The notes below the pieces were generated by a model that was not told where the DNA came from, searched no databases, and saw only the letters and a list, made by a program, of their open reading frames with translations. This document shows positions 29,530 to 38,958 of a stretch of 64,000 nt of DNA, piece after piece. Source of the stretch: Herbaspirillum sp. GTDB taxonomy: Bacteria; Pseudomonadota; Gammaproteobacteria; Burkholderiales; Burkholderiaceae_D. Position 1 is the first letter of the stretch. Each line of letters starts with the position of its first letter. The stretch lies in NCBI RefSeq assembly GCF_017744395.1, contig NZ_JAGIBI010000001.1:310001-374000 (forward strand). The letters run 5' to 3'. Made by a program: the position numbers and the translations under genes.

Positions 29530-31095
29530 TCAGTGCGCTGCCGAGGCTTCGGCGGAGCCGGCGCCGCCCTTGGACGGCTTGATCACCCAGATCAGCGGGA
29601 TGATCACCAGGAAGATCACCGCCGAGACATAGAAGATGTCGTTGATCCCCAGCATCGCCGCCTGGAACGTGATGGTGCGTTCGATCATGCCGGTGGTCTG
29701 CTGCTGGTCCAGGCCCAGCAGGCCGCTGATGTTGCTCACGGATTGCTGCAGCCAGGGGCTGTACGGCGTGGCGTGCTCCGTCAGTTGCGCATGGTGCATG
29801 ATGGAGCGGTTGTTCCAGGCGGTGGTCGAGATCGAGGTGCCGACCGCGCCGCAGAACACGCGCACGAAGGACGACAGGCCGGCCGCGGCCGGGATGCGCT
29901 CCGGCGGCAGGCCCGACAGCAGCAGCACCGTCAGCGGCACGAAGAACATCGCCGTCGGGATGCCTTGCAGCAGGGTCGGGGCGATCACCGTCCACTGGTC
30001 GACGTCGAGGTTGTAGCGGGAGCGCAGCCAGAACACCAGGGCGAAGCCGATGAAGGAGGCGGTAGCCACTTTGCGCGCATCGACCAGCGGCAGGAAGCGC
30101 CCGATCAGCGGCATCAGGATCACCGCGAAGATGCCGATCGGCGCGGTCGACAGGCCGGAGTCGATCGAGCGGTAGCCCAGGTATTGCTGCAGCCACTGCG
30201 GCAGGATCACCAGGTTGCCGAAGAACACCCCGTAGCCGATCGAGATGGCGATGGTGCCGCCGGCGAAATTGCGCCGGCCGAACAGGCGCAGGTCCACCAC
30301 CGGATGGTCGTTGTTGAGTTCCCACACGATGAAGTAGGCGAAGGCGACAGCGGCGATGATGCCCAGCGTGACGATGGTGGAGGAGGAGAACCAGTCCAGG
30401 TCCTTGCCCTTGTCGAGCATGATCTGGAAGGCAGCCACCCAGGTCACCAGCAGCGCCAGTCCGATCTTGTCGATCGGCAGCTTGCGGGTAGGCGTCTCGC
30501 GTGAGCGGTAGATGGCCAGCGTGACGCCGGCCGCGACCAGGCCCACCGGCACGTTGATGTAGAAGATCCACGGCCAGGTGTAGCTGTCGGTGATCCAGCC
30601 GCCCAGGGCGGGGCCGGCCACCGGCGCCACCACCGCCGTCATGCCCCATAGCGCCAGCGCGAACGAGGCTTTTGACTTGGGATAGGCACCCAGCAGCAGC
30701 GACTGCGACAGCGGCACCATCGGGCCCGCCACCAGGCCTTGCAGCACGCGTGCGGCCAGCAGGATGGGCAGGGTGGGGGCCAGCCCGCACAGCCAGGAGG
30801 CCAGCACGAACAGCAGCACCGAGGCGACGAACAGGCGCACCGCGCCCAGGCGCTGGGTCAGCCAGCCGGTCAGGGGAATCGAGATCGCGTTGGCCGCCGC
30901 GAACGAGGTGATTACCCAGGTGCCTTCGTCGACGGAGACGCCGAGGTTGCCCGAAATGGTGGGGATCGCCACGTTCGCGATCGACGAATCGAGCACGTTC
31001 ATGAACACCGCCAGCGACACCGACAGCGTGCCCAGCACCAGGTTGGTGCCGGTCAGCGGCGGCGGCGGGGTGTAGGGAGCAGGGCTGTTAGCCAT
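29530..31095 (-). CDS. emrB: DHA2-family drug efflux permease (EmrB type)
   Basis: The 521-residue major-facilitator protein has 14 predicted membrane helices. Motif A reads GWLTQRLGAVRLF, and the DHA2 motif C region is near GPALGGWITDSYTWPWIFYINVPVG; NVLDSSIANVAIPTI lies in helix 1. It is the inner-membrane pump of a tripartite system with the adaptor gene just upstream and the outer-membrane factor gene before that, all on one strand. It would export lipophilic drugs or uncouplers; the real substrate is unknown. Confidence 0.92.
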   Translation of the reverse strand: MANSPAPYTPPPPLTGTNLVLGTLSVSLAVFMNVLDSSIANVAIPTISGNLGVSVDEGTWVITSFAAANAISIPLTGWLTQRLGAVRLFVASVLLFVLASWLCGLAPTLPILLAARVLQGLVAGPMVPLSQSLLLGAYPKSKASFALALWGMTAVVAPVAGPALGGWITDSYTWPWIFYINVPVGLVAAGVTLAIYRSRETPTRKLPIDKIGLALLVTWVAAFQIMLDKGKDLDWFSSSTIVTLGIIAAVAFAYFIVWELNNDHPVVDLRLFGRRNFAGGTIAISIGYGVFFGNLVILPQWLQQYLGYRSIDSGLSTAPIGIFAVILMPLIGRFLPLVDARKVATASFIGFALVFWLRSRYNLDVDQWTVIAPTLLQGIPTAMFFVPLTVLLLSGLPPERIPAAAGLSSFVRVFCGAVGTSISTTAWNNRSIMHHAQLTEHATPYSPWLQQSVSNISGLLGLDQQQTTGMIERTITFQAAMLGINDIFYVSAVIFLVIIPLIWVIKPSKGGAGSAEASAAH

Positions 31096-31109
31096 AAGCG
31101 CTTATCGGA

Positions 31110-32336
31110 TCAGGTATGCGGGATGACCACGGCCGCCTTGTTCTTTTTCTGCACCGGCAGGCCGCTGGCGTTGTCGCCGATGATGCGTTCGACGATGGCG
31201 TCGGCCTGCTTGCCGAGGTCTTCATAGACGCTGGTCTGGTAATTGATAGGGGCGTTTTCGAGGGCGTTGCCGTCGCCGTGGATGTCGACGGTGGCGGTGG
31301 TCGACAGGCCGATGCGCAGTGGATGCGCGCGCACCTGTTCCGGATCCAGCGCGATGCGCACCGGCACGCGCTGCACCACCTTGATCCAGTTGCCGGTGGC
31401 GTTCTGCGCCGGCAGCAGCGAGAAGGCGCCGCCGGTGCCGGCCGAGAAGCCGATCACGGTGCCGTTGTACTTCACGCTGGAGCCGTAGATGTCGGCCACC
31501 ACTTCAACCGGCTGGCCGATGCGGATGTGTTTCAACTGGCCTTCCTTGAAGTTGGCGTCGATCCAGATCTGCTCCAGCGGCACGATGGCCATCAGCGGGT
31601 TGCCGGCGGCGATGCGCTGGCCGACCTGCACCGAACGCTTGGAGACGAAGCCCGACACCGGCGCCACGATGTTGACGCGGGCGTAGTTCAGGTAGGCGTT
31701 GCGCACGGCGGTGGCGGCTTGCTGCACGTTGGGGTGCTCCGTGACGCTGGTGCGGTCGGTCAGGGCGCGATTGGCGGCCGCTGCGGCGCGTGCCTGGTCG
31801 AGCGCGGCGGTGGCGCTCTTGAAGGCGTCGCGGGCGTGCGCGACGTCTTCGGCCGAGACCGCGCCGGAGGCCACGCCGGCCTGGCGGCGCTGCAAGTCGT
31901 CCTTGGCGCGCGCCAGGTTCGATTCGGCGGCGTCGACGTTGGCGGCCAGCGTGTCGTTGTTGAGGAACAGCTGGCGCGTCTGGCGCACCGCCTGGGCCAG
32001 CGCGGCTTCGGCCTGCGACAGCGCCAGCTTGGTATCGGCCGCGTCCAGCGTCACGAGCTGCTGGCCGGCCGTGACTACCTGGGTATCGTCGGCCTTGATG
32101 GCGGTGACGGTGCCGCCGACCTGGGCCGAAATCTGCACGATGTTGCCGCCGACATAGGCATCGTCGGTTTCCTCGAAGAAGCGGCCGTGCAGGAACCAGT
32201 ACAGGAAGCAGGCGGCGGCGATGACGACCAGGGCCAGCGTCAGCAGGAACAACTGGCGCTTGCGCTTGCCGTTGCCATTCCCGTTGGCGGTTGGGGTGGG
32301 AGCGCTCGTGGCGTTCGGGGAAGTGCTTTCACTCAT
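31110..32336 (-). CDS. emrA: HlyD-family periplasmic adaptor (EmrA type)
   Basis: The 408-residue membrane-fusion protein has a low-complexity Asn/Gly/Lys-rich cytoplasmic tail, one membrane helix (about 31-50), a biotinyl-lipoyl half-motif near VGGTVTAIKADDTQVVTAGQ, a long helical hairpin (about 110-205) and the second lipoyl half with APVSGFVSKRSVQVGQRIAAG. It links the EmrB-like pump to the outer-membrane channel. It is 14 bases upstream of emrB. Confidence 0.93.
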   Translation of the reverse strand: MSESTSPNATSAPTPTANGNGNGKRKRQLFLLTLALVVIAAACFLYWFLHGRFFEETDDAYVGGNIVQISAQVGGTVTAIKADDTQVVTAGQQLVTLDAADTKLALSQAEAALAQAVRQTRQLFLNNDTLAANVDAAESNLARAKDDLQRRQAGVASGAVSAEDVAHARDAFKSATAALDQARAAAAANRALTDRTSVTEHPNVQQAATAVRNAYLNYARVNIVAPVSGFVSKRSVQVGQRIAAGNPLMAIVPLEQIWIDANFKEGQLKHIRIGQPVEVVADIYGSSVKYNGTVIGFSAGTGGAFSLLPAQNATGNWIKVVQRVPVRIALDPEQVRAHPLRIGLSTTATVDIHGDGNALENAPINYQTSVYEDLGKQADAIVERIIGDNASGLPVQKKNKAAVVIPHT

Positions 32337-32416
32337 GGATTACTCCGTTTGATTTTCTTTGCAGTGATGTATTGGAGATGCCGCTTTGGCGGGCGGCATA
32401 GGTGTCCGTTATCCGT

Positions 32417-33898
32417 TCAGGGCTGTTTCAGCGCCAGGCCGGCCTGCTGGGCCTCGAAGCCGCCGCCCAGCGCCTTGTACAGCGCCACCTGCTGGTCGCG
32501 GCGCGCCGCTTCCAGGTTGACCAGGGCCTGGCGCTGCGCCAGCACGCCGGTCTCGGCCGAGAGCAGCGTCAGTTGCGACACCAGGCCGAGGCGATAGCGT
32601 TCGCTGGCCAACTGGTAGGCCCGTTCGGCCGCTTCCAGCGCTTCGCGTCGGATCGGCAACTGGCGCTCGGTCGAGTGGATCGAGGCGATCTGGCGCGCCA
32701 CGTCGGCATAGGCGTCGTTGAGGGTCTTGTTGTAGGTCGCCACGGCCAGGTCGTAGTTGGCGTACTCGCCCTTGAGGCCGGCGCGCAGGGCGCCGCCTTC
32801 GAAGATCGGCAGGCTGATGGCCGGCCCGAAGGCGATCGTCTTGCTGGCGGCGGTGAATGGGTTGGTATTGAGCAGGGTATCGAAGCCGATGGTTGCGCTC
32901 AGGTTGATGTCGGGATAAAAGCGCGCCTTGGCCACGTCGATGCCGTGGGTCGCGGCTTCCACCTGCCAGCGCGCGGCCACGATGTCGGGACGGCGGCCCA
33001 GCAGATTCAGCGGCAGGTCGGCCGGCAGGCCTGGCGTGGCCAGGTTGGCCATCTGCGGCGCGGCCAGTTGCAGGCCGCGGTCGGGGCCGTGGCCGGTGAG
33101 CGCGCCCAGTTGCTGCCGGGTCAGCGTGATCTGGCCTTCGATTTGCTCAAGCTGGGCACGGGCGTCGGCGCTGCTGCTGCGCGACTGGTTGCGTTCGATC
33201 TGGGTGTCCAGGCCGGTGCGCACGCGTTCGATGGTGATCTTTTGCAGCGCCTCGCGCTGGTCGACGGTGCGTTGCAGGATGTCGCGCAGCGCGTATTGCG
33301 CCGCCAACTGGCTGTAGGCCGAGACGATCGAGGCGGTCAGCGCCAGGCGCGCTTCCTGCTCGCTGGCGGCAGCCGCCTTCTCGTTGGAGATGGCCTGCGC
33401 CAGCGCGGCGTGGTTCTTGCTCCACAGGTCGAGCTCGTAGCCGATGTTGAGCATCGCCTTCTTGTCGTTGAACCAGTTGCCGCCGTACGGTTCCGGGTAG
33501 ATGGTGGTGCTGGAGAACTGGTTGCGGATCACCGACGCGTCGGCGCTGACGCTGGGCAGCAGCGGCGCGCCGCGGGCCTCGGCCAGGGCGCCGGCGGCGG
33601 CGATGCGCGCCTGCGCCTGCTGCAGGTTGGGGCTGGACGCCAGCGCTTCGTCGATCAGGGCGTTGAGCTGCGGATCGCCGAACTGCTTGACCCAGTCGCT
33701 ACCGGGCCATTGGCCCGGGTTCCCTTGTTGCGGGTCCGACAGGCTGCGCTGCGTGGCAAAATCGTTTGCCTGGGCGATGTGCCGGTCGCTGCCGATGCCG
33801 CTGAAGCTGGCGCAGCCTGACAGGCCCGCCAGGCCGATCATGGTGATGCAAACGGCGATCGCCCGCGGCCGGAAGGCGGGCGACATGATGCGTTTCAT
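32417..33898 (-). CDS. NodT/OprM-family outer-membrane efflux lipoprotein
   Basis: The 493-residue TolC-like channel has two repeated outer-membrane-efflux domains, seen from the parallel motifs LNALIDEALASSPNLQQAQARI and LDIQ-type helices. A lipoprotein signal ends LSGC (Cys near 28), so it is lipid-anchored. ATG 33898 follows GTGGAGAA; an in-frame GTG four codons upstream is the alternative. It is the first gene of the efflux operon, preceded by a 285-base divergent region shared with tetR. Confidence 0.92.
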   Translation of the reverse strand: MKRIMSPAFRPRAIAVCITMIGLAGLSGCASFSGIGSDRHIAQANDFATQRSLSDPQQGNPGQWPGSDWVKQFGDPQLNALIDEALASSPNLQQAQARIAAAGALAEARGAPLLPSVSADASVIRNQFSSTTIYPEPYGGNWFNDKKAMLNIGYELDLWSKNHAALAQAISNEKAAAASEQEARLALTASIVSAYSQLAAQYALRDILQRTVDQREALQKITIERVRTGLDTQIERNQSRSSSADARAQLEQIEGQITLTRQQLGALTGHGPDRGLQLAAPQMANLATPGLPADLPLNLLGRRPDIVAARWQVEAATHGIDVAKARFYPDINLSATIGFDTLLNTNPFTAASKTIAFGPAISLPIFEGGALRAGLKGEYANYDLAVATYNKTLNDAYADVARQIASIHSTERQLPIRREALEAAERAYQLASERYRLGLVSQLTLLSAETGVLAQRQALVNLEAARRDQQVALYKALGGGFEAQQAGLALKQP

Positions 33899-34102
33899 AG
33901 AATTCTCCACGTTGAAATTTTGGCGATGCGAGTTTCTTTGCGATCTCGTTAATACTGGTTGCGGGTTTGTCTCGCCTGGCGTGGCGTCTTGCTGGGCAGG
34001 CGTCGGGGCGGGCGCTGGGGTGGAAGTCCGGCCGCCTGTAAACTGTGACGCGAGTCCGCTGCAAAATGTTGGCGATTGGCTGGCGAGTAAAAACTCATTT
34101 TT

Positions 34103-34127
34103 GTATTATACTCTGAGATACGAACAA
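34103..34127. promoter_or_regulatory. Candidate efflux promoter and TetR operator
   Basis: The divergent region holds GTATTATAC (34103-34111), which contains a perfect minus-strand TATAAT (34105-34110) pointing at the efflux operon. A further GATAC-GAACAA half follows, giving an imperfect inverted repeat TTGTAT...ATAC-n-ACAA. This is the only AT-rich patch in the gap and a plausible TetR site. The -35 elements are weak. Confidence 0.4.
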
Positions 34128-34183
34128 TAACTCATGTTGCGAATTCGCGTTGGAGACGGGCGAATTCCTCACCGAAGCTGAAA

Positions 34184-34798
34184 ATGAAACTGCAACCCCG
34201 CAAAGAACCTCGCCAGGCACGTTCCCGGGCGATGGTCGACACGATTCTCGATGCCATGTCGCGCGTGCTGGTCGAACGTGGCTACGCCAAGACCAATACC
34301 AACCTGGTAGCCGAGTCGGCCGGCATCAGCGTTGGCTCGCTGTACCAGTACTTCCCGAACAAGGACGCCCTGATCTTCGCGCTGCGCGAGCGCCATGTGA
34401 CGCGCATGCTGGCGCTGTTCGAAGACGTGGCCGCGCACATCGACGGCGCCGGTTCGCTGCACAGCGACTTCGAGGCGCTGATCAACGCGCTGGTGGCGGC
34501 GCACCTGGTCGAACCCGAACTCAACCGCATCCTGGAAGAAGAGTTTCCCGCCTACAACCTGCCGGTCTCCACCGAGATCCGCCAGCGTTTCTTCGACGCC
34601 ATCCGCGGCGTGCTGGAAAAGCATCGCAGCAGCCTCACCACGCCGGACCTGGACGTGGCGACCTTCGTGCTGCAGCGCATGCTCAAGGCGCTGATCAACG
34701 CCGTCGTGCTGACCGGCCCCGGCGGCCTGTCCGCCGGCAGCGTGCGCCCGGAAATCCTGCCGGCGGTGATTGGCTACCTGACTGCGCCGCGCAGCTAA
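34184..34798 (+). CDS. TetR/AcrR-family regulator of the divergent efflux operon
   Basis: The 204-residue protein has an N-terminal TetR helix-turn-helix (about 17-63, ILDAMSRVLVERGYAKTNTNLVAESAGISVGSLYQYFPNKDAL) and a C-terminal all-helical ligand domain. Divergence from the emrAB-type operon strongly suggests that it represses the pump and is released by its substrate. Confidence 0.9.
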   Translation: MKLQPRKEPRQARSRAMVDTILDAMSRVLVERGYAKTNTNLVAESAGISVGSLYQYFPNKDALIFALRERHVTRMLALFEDVAAHIDGAGSLHSDFEALINALVAAHLVEPELNRILEEEFPAYNLPVSTEIRQRFFDAIRGVLEKHRSSLTTPDLDVATFVLQRMLKALINAVVLTGPGGLSAGSVRPEILPAVIGYLTAPRS

Positions 34799-34893
34799 AA
34801 ATATTTTTCCCGGACTGGAATAATCGGGGATGCCTGGCGTATACCGAGTCAGGGTATGGCAAACCGCGCAACCCGGCCAAGAAAGGAAATGAC

Positions 34894-35265
34894 ATGAGAC
34901 TGCTTGCAACTTCCCTGATCGCGCTGGCTTGCGCCGGCACCTCGCTGGGCGCATTCGCGCAGGGCGCCGGCGTGAAGGCCATGAACGGCATATTGACCGA
35001 CAGCAAGGGCATGACCGTCTACACCTTCGACAAGGATGCCGCCAACAGCGGCAAGAGCGCCTGCAACGGCCCCTGCGCCAAGCTGTGGCCGCCGGTCATG
35101 CCGATGGGCACGCCGGCAGCGCCGTATTCCAGCATCACCCGCGAAGACGGCAGCGCCCAGCTGGCCTATGAAGGCAAGCCGCTGTACCTGTACGAAAAAG
35201 ACCAGAAGCCGGGCGACCGCGACGGCGACAACTTCAAGGACGTCTGGCACGTGGTCAAGCAATAA
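34894..35265 (+). CDS. Secreted-repeat (COG4315-type) periplasmic protein
   Basis: The 123-residue protein has a signal peptide (MRLLATSLIALACAGTSLGAFA, cleavage near 22). Two copies of the 'secreted repeat of unknown function' follow: LTDSKGMTVYTFDKD...CNGPCAKLWPP and YEGKPLYLYEKDQKPGD...WHVV. Two Cys in the first repeat may form a disulfide. The family often lies next to ECF sigma factors, as here, but its biochemical role is unknown. AAAGGA precedes ATG 34894. Confidence 0.88.
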   Translation: MRLLATSLIALACAGTSLGAFAQGAGVKAMNGILTDSKGMTVYTFDKDAANSGKSACNGPCAKLWPPVMPMGTPAAPYSSITREDGSAQLAYEGKPLYLYEKDQKPGDRDGDNFKDVWHVVKQ

Positions 35266-35296
35266 GCCCGACCCGAGACGCTCCCTTCCATCCCAT

Positions 35297-35845
35297 ATGT
35301 TCGGACGCAAAGCCAGGCAGGAACAGGCGCGGCAGGCCGACGAGCAACTGATGCTCGCCTGCCTGCCGCGTTTGCGCCGCTACGCCCGCGCGCTGATGGG
35401 CGAGCGCAGCGCCGCCGACGACCTGGTGCAGGATACCCTGGAGCGCGGCTGGGAAAAGCTGGCCTCATGGCAGCGCAGCGACGACATGCGTCCCTGGCTG
35501 TTCGCCATCATGCACAACCTGTATGTGGACCAGCGCCGCCGGCCCGCGCTGGCCACGGTCGAACTGGACGAAGCAGACTTGCCGGAGGCCGGCGCCATGC
35601 CGGCCGACCACGGCCTGGCGCTGGACCTGGAGGCCGCGCTGCAATTGTTGCCCGCCGGACAGCGCGAAACCCTGCTGCTGGTGGTGCTGGAAGACATGTC
35701 TTACGAAGAGGTGGCGGCAGCGCTCGGCGTCCCGGTGGGGACGGTGATGTCGCGCCTGTCGCGCGGCCGCGAGCGTTTGCGCCTGCTGATGGAGGGCGGC
35801 GCGCATGGGGCTGCCGCGGCGACGTCGTTGAAGGTGGTGAAATGA
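35297..35845 (+). CDS. ECF-type RNA polymerase sigma factor
   Basis: The 182-residue protein has region 2 (about 25-85; GERSAADDLVQDTLERGWEKL and RPWLFAIMHNLYVDQRRR) and region 4 (about 115-170; LLPAGQRETLLLVVLEDMSYEEVAAALGVPVGTVMSRLSRGRERL). The stop overlaps the anti-sigma gene (ATGA), the usual coupling of sigma and anti-sigma pairs. It starts 31 bases after the secreted-repeat gene, which may belong to its regulon. Confidence 0.93.
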   Translation: MFGRKARQEQARQADEQLMLACLPRLRRYARALMGERSAADDLVQDTLERGWEKLASWQRSDDMRPWLFAIMHNLYVDQRRRPALATVELDEADLPEAGAMPADHGLALDLEAALQLLPAGQRETLLLVVLEDMSYEEVAAALGVPVGTVMSRLSRGRERLRLLMEGGAHGAAAATSLKVVK

Positions 35846-36678
35846 AACCCTCGGCAATCAGTGAAAACGACCTGCACGCCTACATCGACGGCAAGCTGCC
35901 CGCTGCGCGCGAGCGCGAGATCGCCGACTGGCTGGAGCGGGAGCCTGAGCATCAGGAAACGCTGGCGCGCATGCGCGCTTACCGGCGGCAAAACGCAGCG
36001 CTGCATGCACTCTATGACGAAGTGCTGGACGAAGCCCTGCCGCAGAGGCTGGCCGGTTTTGCGCGAACGCCTCTTACCGCAGCAGCGAACAATGCATCTT
36101 GGCTGCGTTATGCCGCGATGCTGGCACTGGTGCTGATCGGCGGCGCCGGCGGCTGGCTGCTGCACGATGCCGCCCAGGATGGGGTGATGCAATGGATGCC
36201 CGGGGCGCGCACCCGGATGGCGGCGGCGCCGATTACCCTGGCGCGCCAGGCGGCGGTGGCGCATAGCGTCTACAGCCCGGACATGCGGCGCCCGGTCGAG
36301 GTCGGGGCCGACCAGGAGCAGGCGCTGGTGACCTGGCTGTCGCGCCGCATCGGCGCCAACGTGCGGGCGCCCAAGCTGGCGCCGCTGGGCTACGACCTGA
36401 TCGGCGGGCGCTTGCTGCCGGGGCAGAGCGGGCCGGTGGCGCAGTTCATGTACCAGGATGCCGGCGGCCAGCGCCTGACCCTGTATGTGTCGCGCGACCA
36501 GGTCCAGAGCCAGGGAACCGGTTTCCGCTTCGCCCAGGAGGGCAAGGTCAACGTGTTCTACTGGATCGACGGCCAGTTCGGTTATGCGCTGTCGGGCGGC
36601 ATTGCGCGCAACGAGCTGTCGCGCATTGCCAGCTCGGTCTACGAGCAATTGGAAACGGCGCCGCAGCCGGCCAATTGA
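35842..36678 (+). CDS. Transmembrane anti-sigma factor
   Basis: The 278-residue protein has a short N-terminal cytoplasmic anti-sigma part (about 1-85, starting SENDLHAYIDGKLPAAREREIADWL), one membrane helix (about 91-110) and a periplasmic domain. The zinc-binding H-x3-C-x2-C motif of ZAS anti-sigma factors is absent. The periplasmic part contains LAPLGYDLIGGRLLPGQSGPVAQFMYQD, similar to other proteobacterial anti-sigma factors of this group. It overlaps the sigma gene by 4 bases. Confidence 0.9.
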   Translation: MKPSAISENDLHAYIDGKLPAAREREIADWLEREPEHQETLARMRAYRRQNAALHALYDEVLDEALPQRLAGFARTPLTAAANNASWLRYAAMLALVLIGGAGGWLLHDAAQDGVMQWMPGARTRMAAAPITLARQAAVAHSVYSPDMRRPVEVGADQEQALVTWLSRRIGANVRAPKLAPLGYDLIGGRLLPGQSGPVAQFMYQDAGGQRLTLYVSRDQVQSQGTGFRFAQEGKVNVFYWIDGQFGYALSGGIARNELSRIASSVYEQLETAPQPAN

Positions 36679-36702
36679 TGCGGCGGATGAGGCGCGCCGG
36701 CT

Positions 36703-38739
36703 TTACGGATGGCGCGCCTCATCGGTGGCGCCATCCGCCGCTTGCGGCGCATCCTTGGGCGGCCAGAAGAAGGCTCCCGGTTTTTTCAGGAAGCGCACCG
36801 ACAAGGCCTTGAGCAGCTTGCCGCCCTGACGGAAGCGCACCTGCCTCGAGCGCAGCGCCACGAACAGCGCCAGCGCGAAACTGACCCACAGGTTGACTGC
36901 GCCCACCGCCAGCACGCCTACCGCCGACAGCACGAAAGTGTGCATGCCCACACCCCATTGCAGCGCTTCCATGGCGATGGCCAGGTTGGCCGCCGAGAAG
37001 GTGATGTGGCGGATGTCGATCGGCAGGCCGAGCATGAAGCCGATGGTGCCGATCGTGCCCAGCATGATGCCGAAGTAGAAATTCCCCATCAGGCCGCCCA
37101 GGCCGGTTTCCAGGTAATCTCCCAGCCGCTGCGCGCGGCGCCGGCCGACGATGGCGGTCAGCCAGCGCGCCCGCACCACGCGCTGCGACATGCGGGTGTA
37201 GAGCGCCTTGTTGTCGTAGTAGCCCGAGATCAGCCCGGCCAGGAACAGGCATACGCCGGCGATGGCGGCATGGAACAGCGCCAGGCTGCTGATCGGGTCG
37301 AGATCGTGCAGCAGGTGCGCGGCCTTGTCGGCATCGACGAAGTGCGAACCGGTCAGGTAGAAATAGGCGCTTACCAGCAGGTAGGCGACCGGGAAGGCCA
37401 GCGTCAGGTTGCCCAGCACCGCGATGAACTGCGTGCGGAACACCTGCACGATGATGTCGACCAGGCTTTCGATGTCGATGTTGCGGCTGTCGCCGCTGCG
37501 GTGCAGGTCGGCGGCGATGCGCGAGGCGGTCATGGCCGGCTGCTTGGTGGCCACGGTGAAGTGCAGCACCTGGATCAGCATGAAGCCCAGCGAATAATTC
37601 ATGCTGAACAGGAATGCTTCCACCAGCGGCGCAGCATGCAGTTTGGAAAACAGGATCTTGACCAGCGCCATGAAGCCGATGATGAAACCGGCGCCGGCGG
37701 CCGAGCGGTACATGGCGCCAAATTCGCGGCGGTTCTCGGCGATGTAGTGCTCGCCGGTGCGGCTGGCGTTTTCGGTGACGTTGCGCGCCAGCAGGTGGAT
37801 GTTGCCGGCCAGGAGCCCGCGCACGGTGTACTTGCGGTTGTGCGCTTCCACCAGTTCCAGCGCCAGCGCGAAGCCGGTGCGGCGCTTTTCCTGCACATCT
37901 TCCGCGGCGGCCGGCTCCGCCAGCGCCAGCAACTGGCGCAGGCGCTGCAGGTTCTGCTCCAGCCGCAGCAGGCGGTAGGTGAGGGATACGCTGGTGCCGA
38001 TGCGCAGCGCGTGCTTGCGGATCTTGTCGACCACTTCCTGGCACTGGTCCAGCAGCACCAGCACATGCAGCGCATCCTCCACCGGCGCATCCTCATCCTG
38101 CAGACGGCGGCGATAGCTTTCCATCCAGGCATGCAATTCCACGTTCTGCATCAGGAACGGCGATTCGAACGCCTTGACGTCGCTGTAGAGGCGGATCAGC
38201 TCGGGCTCGGTGCCGATGGCGCTGATGCGGTAGGAAAGCACCTGTATCGCCTGCAGCAGTTCGGTCAGGGTCTTGCCCCGGTCGGCAGGTAGCGGAGGCG
38301 TCGGGCCGGCGGCGGCCACGGTTTGCCACAGGGTGTCCCAGGCTTCGAACGGCACCGCCTGCAGCCACAGGTGGTCGCGTTCGTAGGGAAATACGATTTC
38401 GAGGCAGTCTTGCAGGTTGCGTTCGTCCAGCGCCGGCGGCAGCACGCGGTAGACTAGGCGCCGGCGCAGCTCATGGAAGAAGCCGTCGTTGGAAAGGACG
38501 CCGGTATCGGTGTACAGGCTGGCCTGGCGCCGCACGGACAACAGGTGCAGCAGATGGCTGCGCAGCGCCGCGGCGTATTGCGGATTGTCTTGCAGCAGCC
38601 GCGTGAGCGTCAGCACTTGTCCCAGCGCCGAAGCCGGATCGCCGCCGCGTGGCGGACGCAGGCGCGCCACCAGTGCGCGAATGCCGGAGAGGTCGGTCGA
38701 GAGCGGGTCGGAGGCAATTTTTTCCAGGGCAGGCAGCAT
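36703..38739 (-). CDS. 'SpecificRecomb' family integral membrane protein (usually annotated site-specific recombinase)
   Basis: The 678-residue protein belongs to the family often labelled 'site-specific recombinase, Gcr'. The sequence does not look like a recombinase. The N-terminal half (to about 330) is helical and soluble-like, and the C-terminal half has about six membrane helices (for example AGFIIGFMALVKILF, FIAVLGNLTLAFPVAYLLVSAYFYL, FYFGIMLGTIGTIGFMLGLPIDI). No serine- or tyrosine-recombinase motif is visible. I chose ATG 38739; a TTG 15 codons earlier is the other option. It is convergent with the anti-sigma gene. Confidence 0.8.
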   Translation of the reverse strand: MLPALEKIASDPLSTDLSGIRALVARLRPPRGGDPASALGQVLTLTRLLQDNPQYAAALRSHLLHLLSVRRQASLYTDTGVLSNDGFFHELRRRLVYRVLPPALDERNLQDCLEIVFPYERDHLWLQAVPFEAWDTLWQTVAAAGPTPPLPADRGKTLTELLQAIQVLSYRISAIGTEPELIRLYSDVKAFESPFLMQNVELHAWMESYRRRLQDEDAPVEDALHVLVLLDQCQEVVDKIRKHALRIGTSVSLTYRLLRLEQNLQRLRQLLALAEPAAAEDVQEKRRTGFALALELVEAHNRKYTVRGLLAGNIHLLARNVTENASRTGEHYIAENRREFGAMYRSAAGAGFIIGFMALVKILFSKLHAAPLVEAFLFSMNYSLGFMLIQVLHFTVATKQPAMTASRIAADLHRSGDSRNIDIESLVDIIVQVFRTQFIAVLGNLTLAFPVAYLLVSAYFYLTGSHFVDADKAAHLLHDLDPISSLALFHAAIAGVCLFLAGLISGYYDNKALYTRMSQRVVRARWLTAIVGRRRAQRLGDYLETGLGGLMGNFYFGIMLGTIGTIGFMLGLPIDIRHITFSAANLAIAMEALQWGVGMHTFVLSAVGVLAVGAVNLWVSFALALFVALRSRQVRFRQGGKLLKALSVRFLKKPGAFFWPPKDAPQAADGATDEARHP

Positions 38740-38958
38740 GAAGTCTTGGCAGGGAAGATGGAAACAGGGATGGAAACGGGGCAAGCCTGGGGGCGAAGTT
38801 CACCGTATCGGATATTGGCGGAAATTAACACATGCAAAGTCAGGTAAGGACGATGCAATCGCCGTTAAGAGTTCGGCGGCGCTTGCCGCTAACATGTTTG
38901 GCCATTGCGTAAAGGTAAATGCGATGGCATTCGGTTGCACTTCAATCAAGGAGTTCCC

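Noticed and set aside
36703-38739. Sign of a mobile element from the 'site-specific recombinase' family name
   Set aside because: No recombinase motif, no flanking repeats or integration site; the protein is membrane-embedded.
38835-38868. Full sigma-28 promoter for the first 62-residue gene
   Set aside because: GCCGTTAA is a good -10, but the TAAAG-like candidates lie at wrong distances (8 or 18 instead of 11 spacer bases), so only half a promoter is supported.
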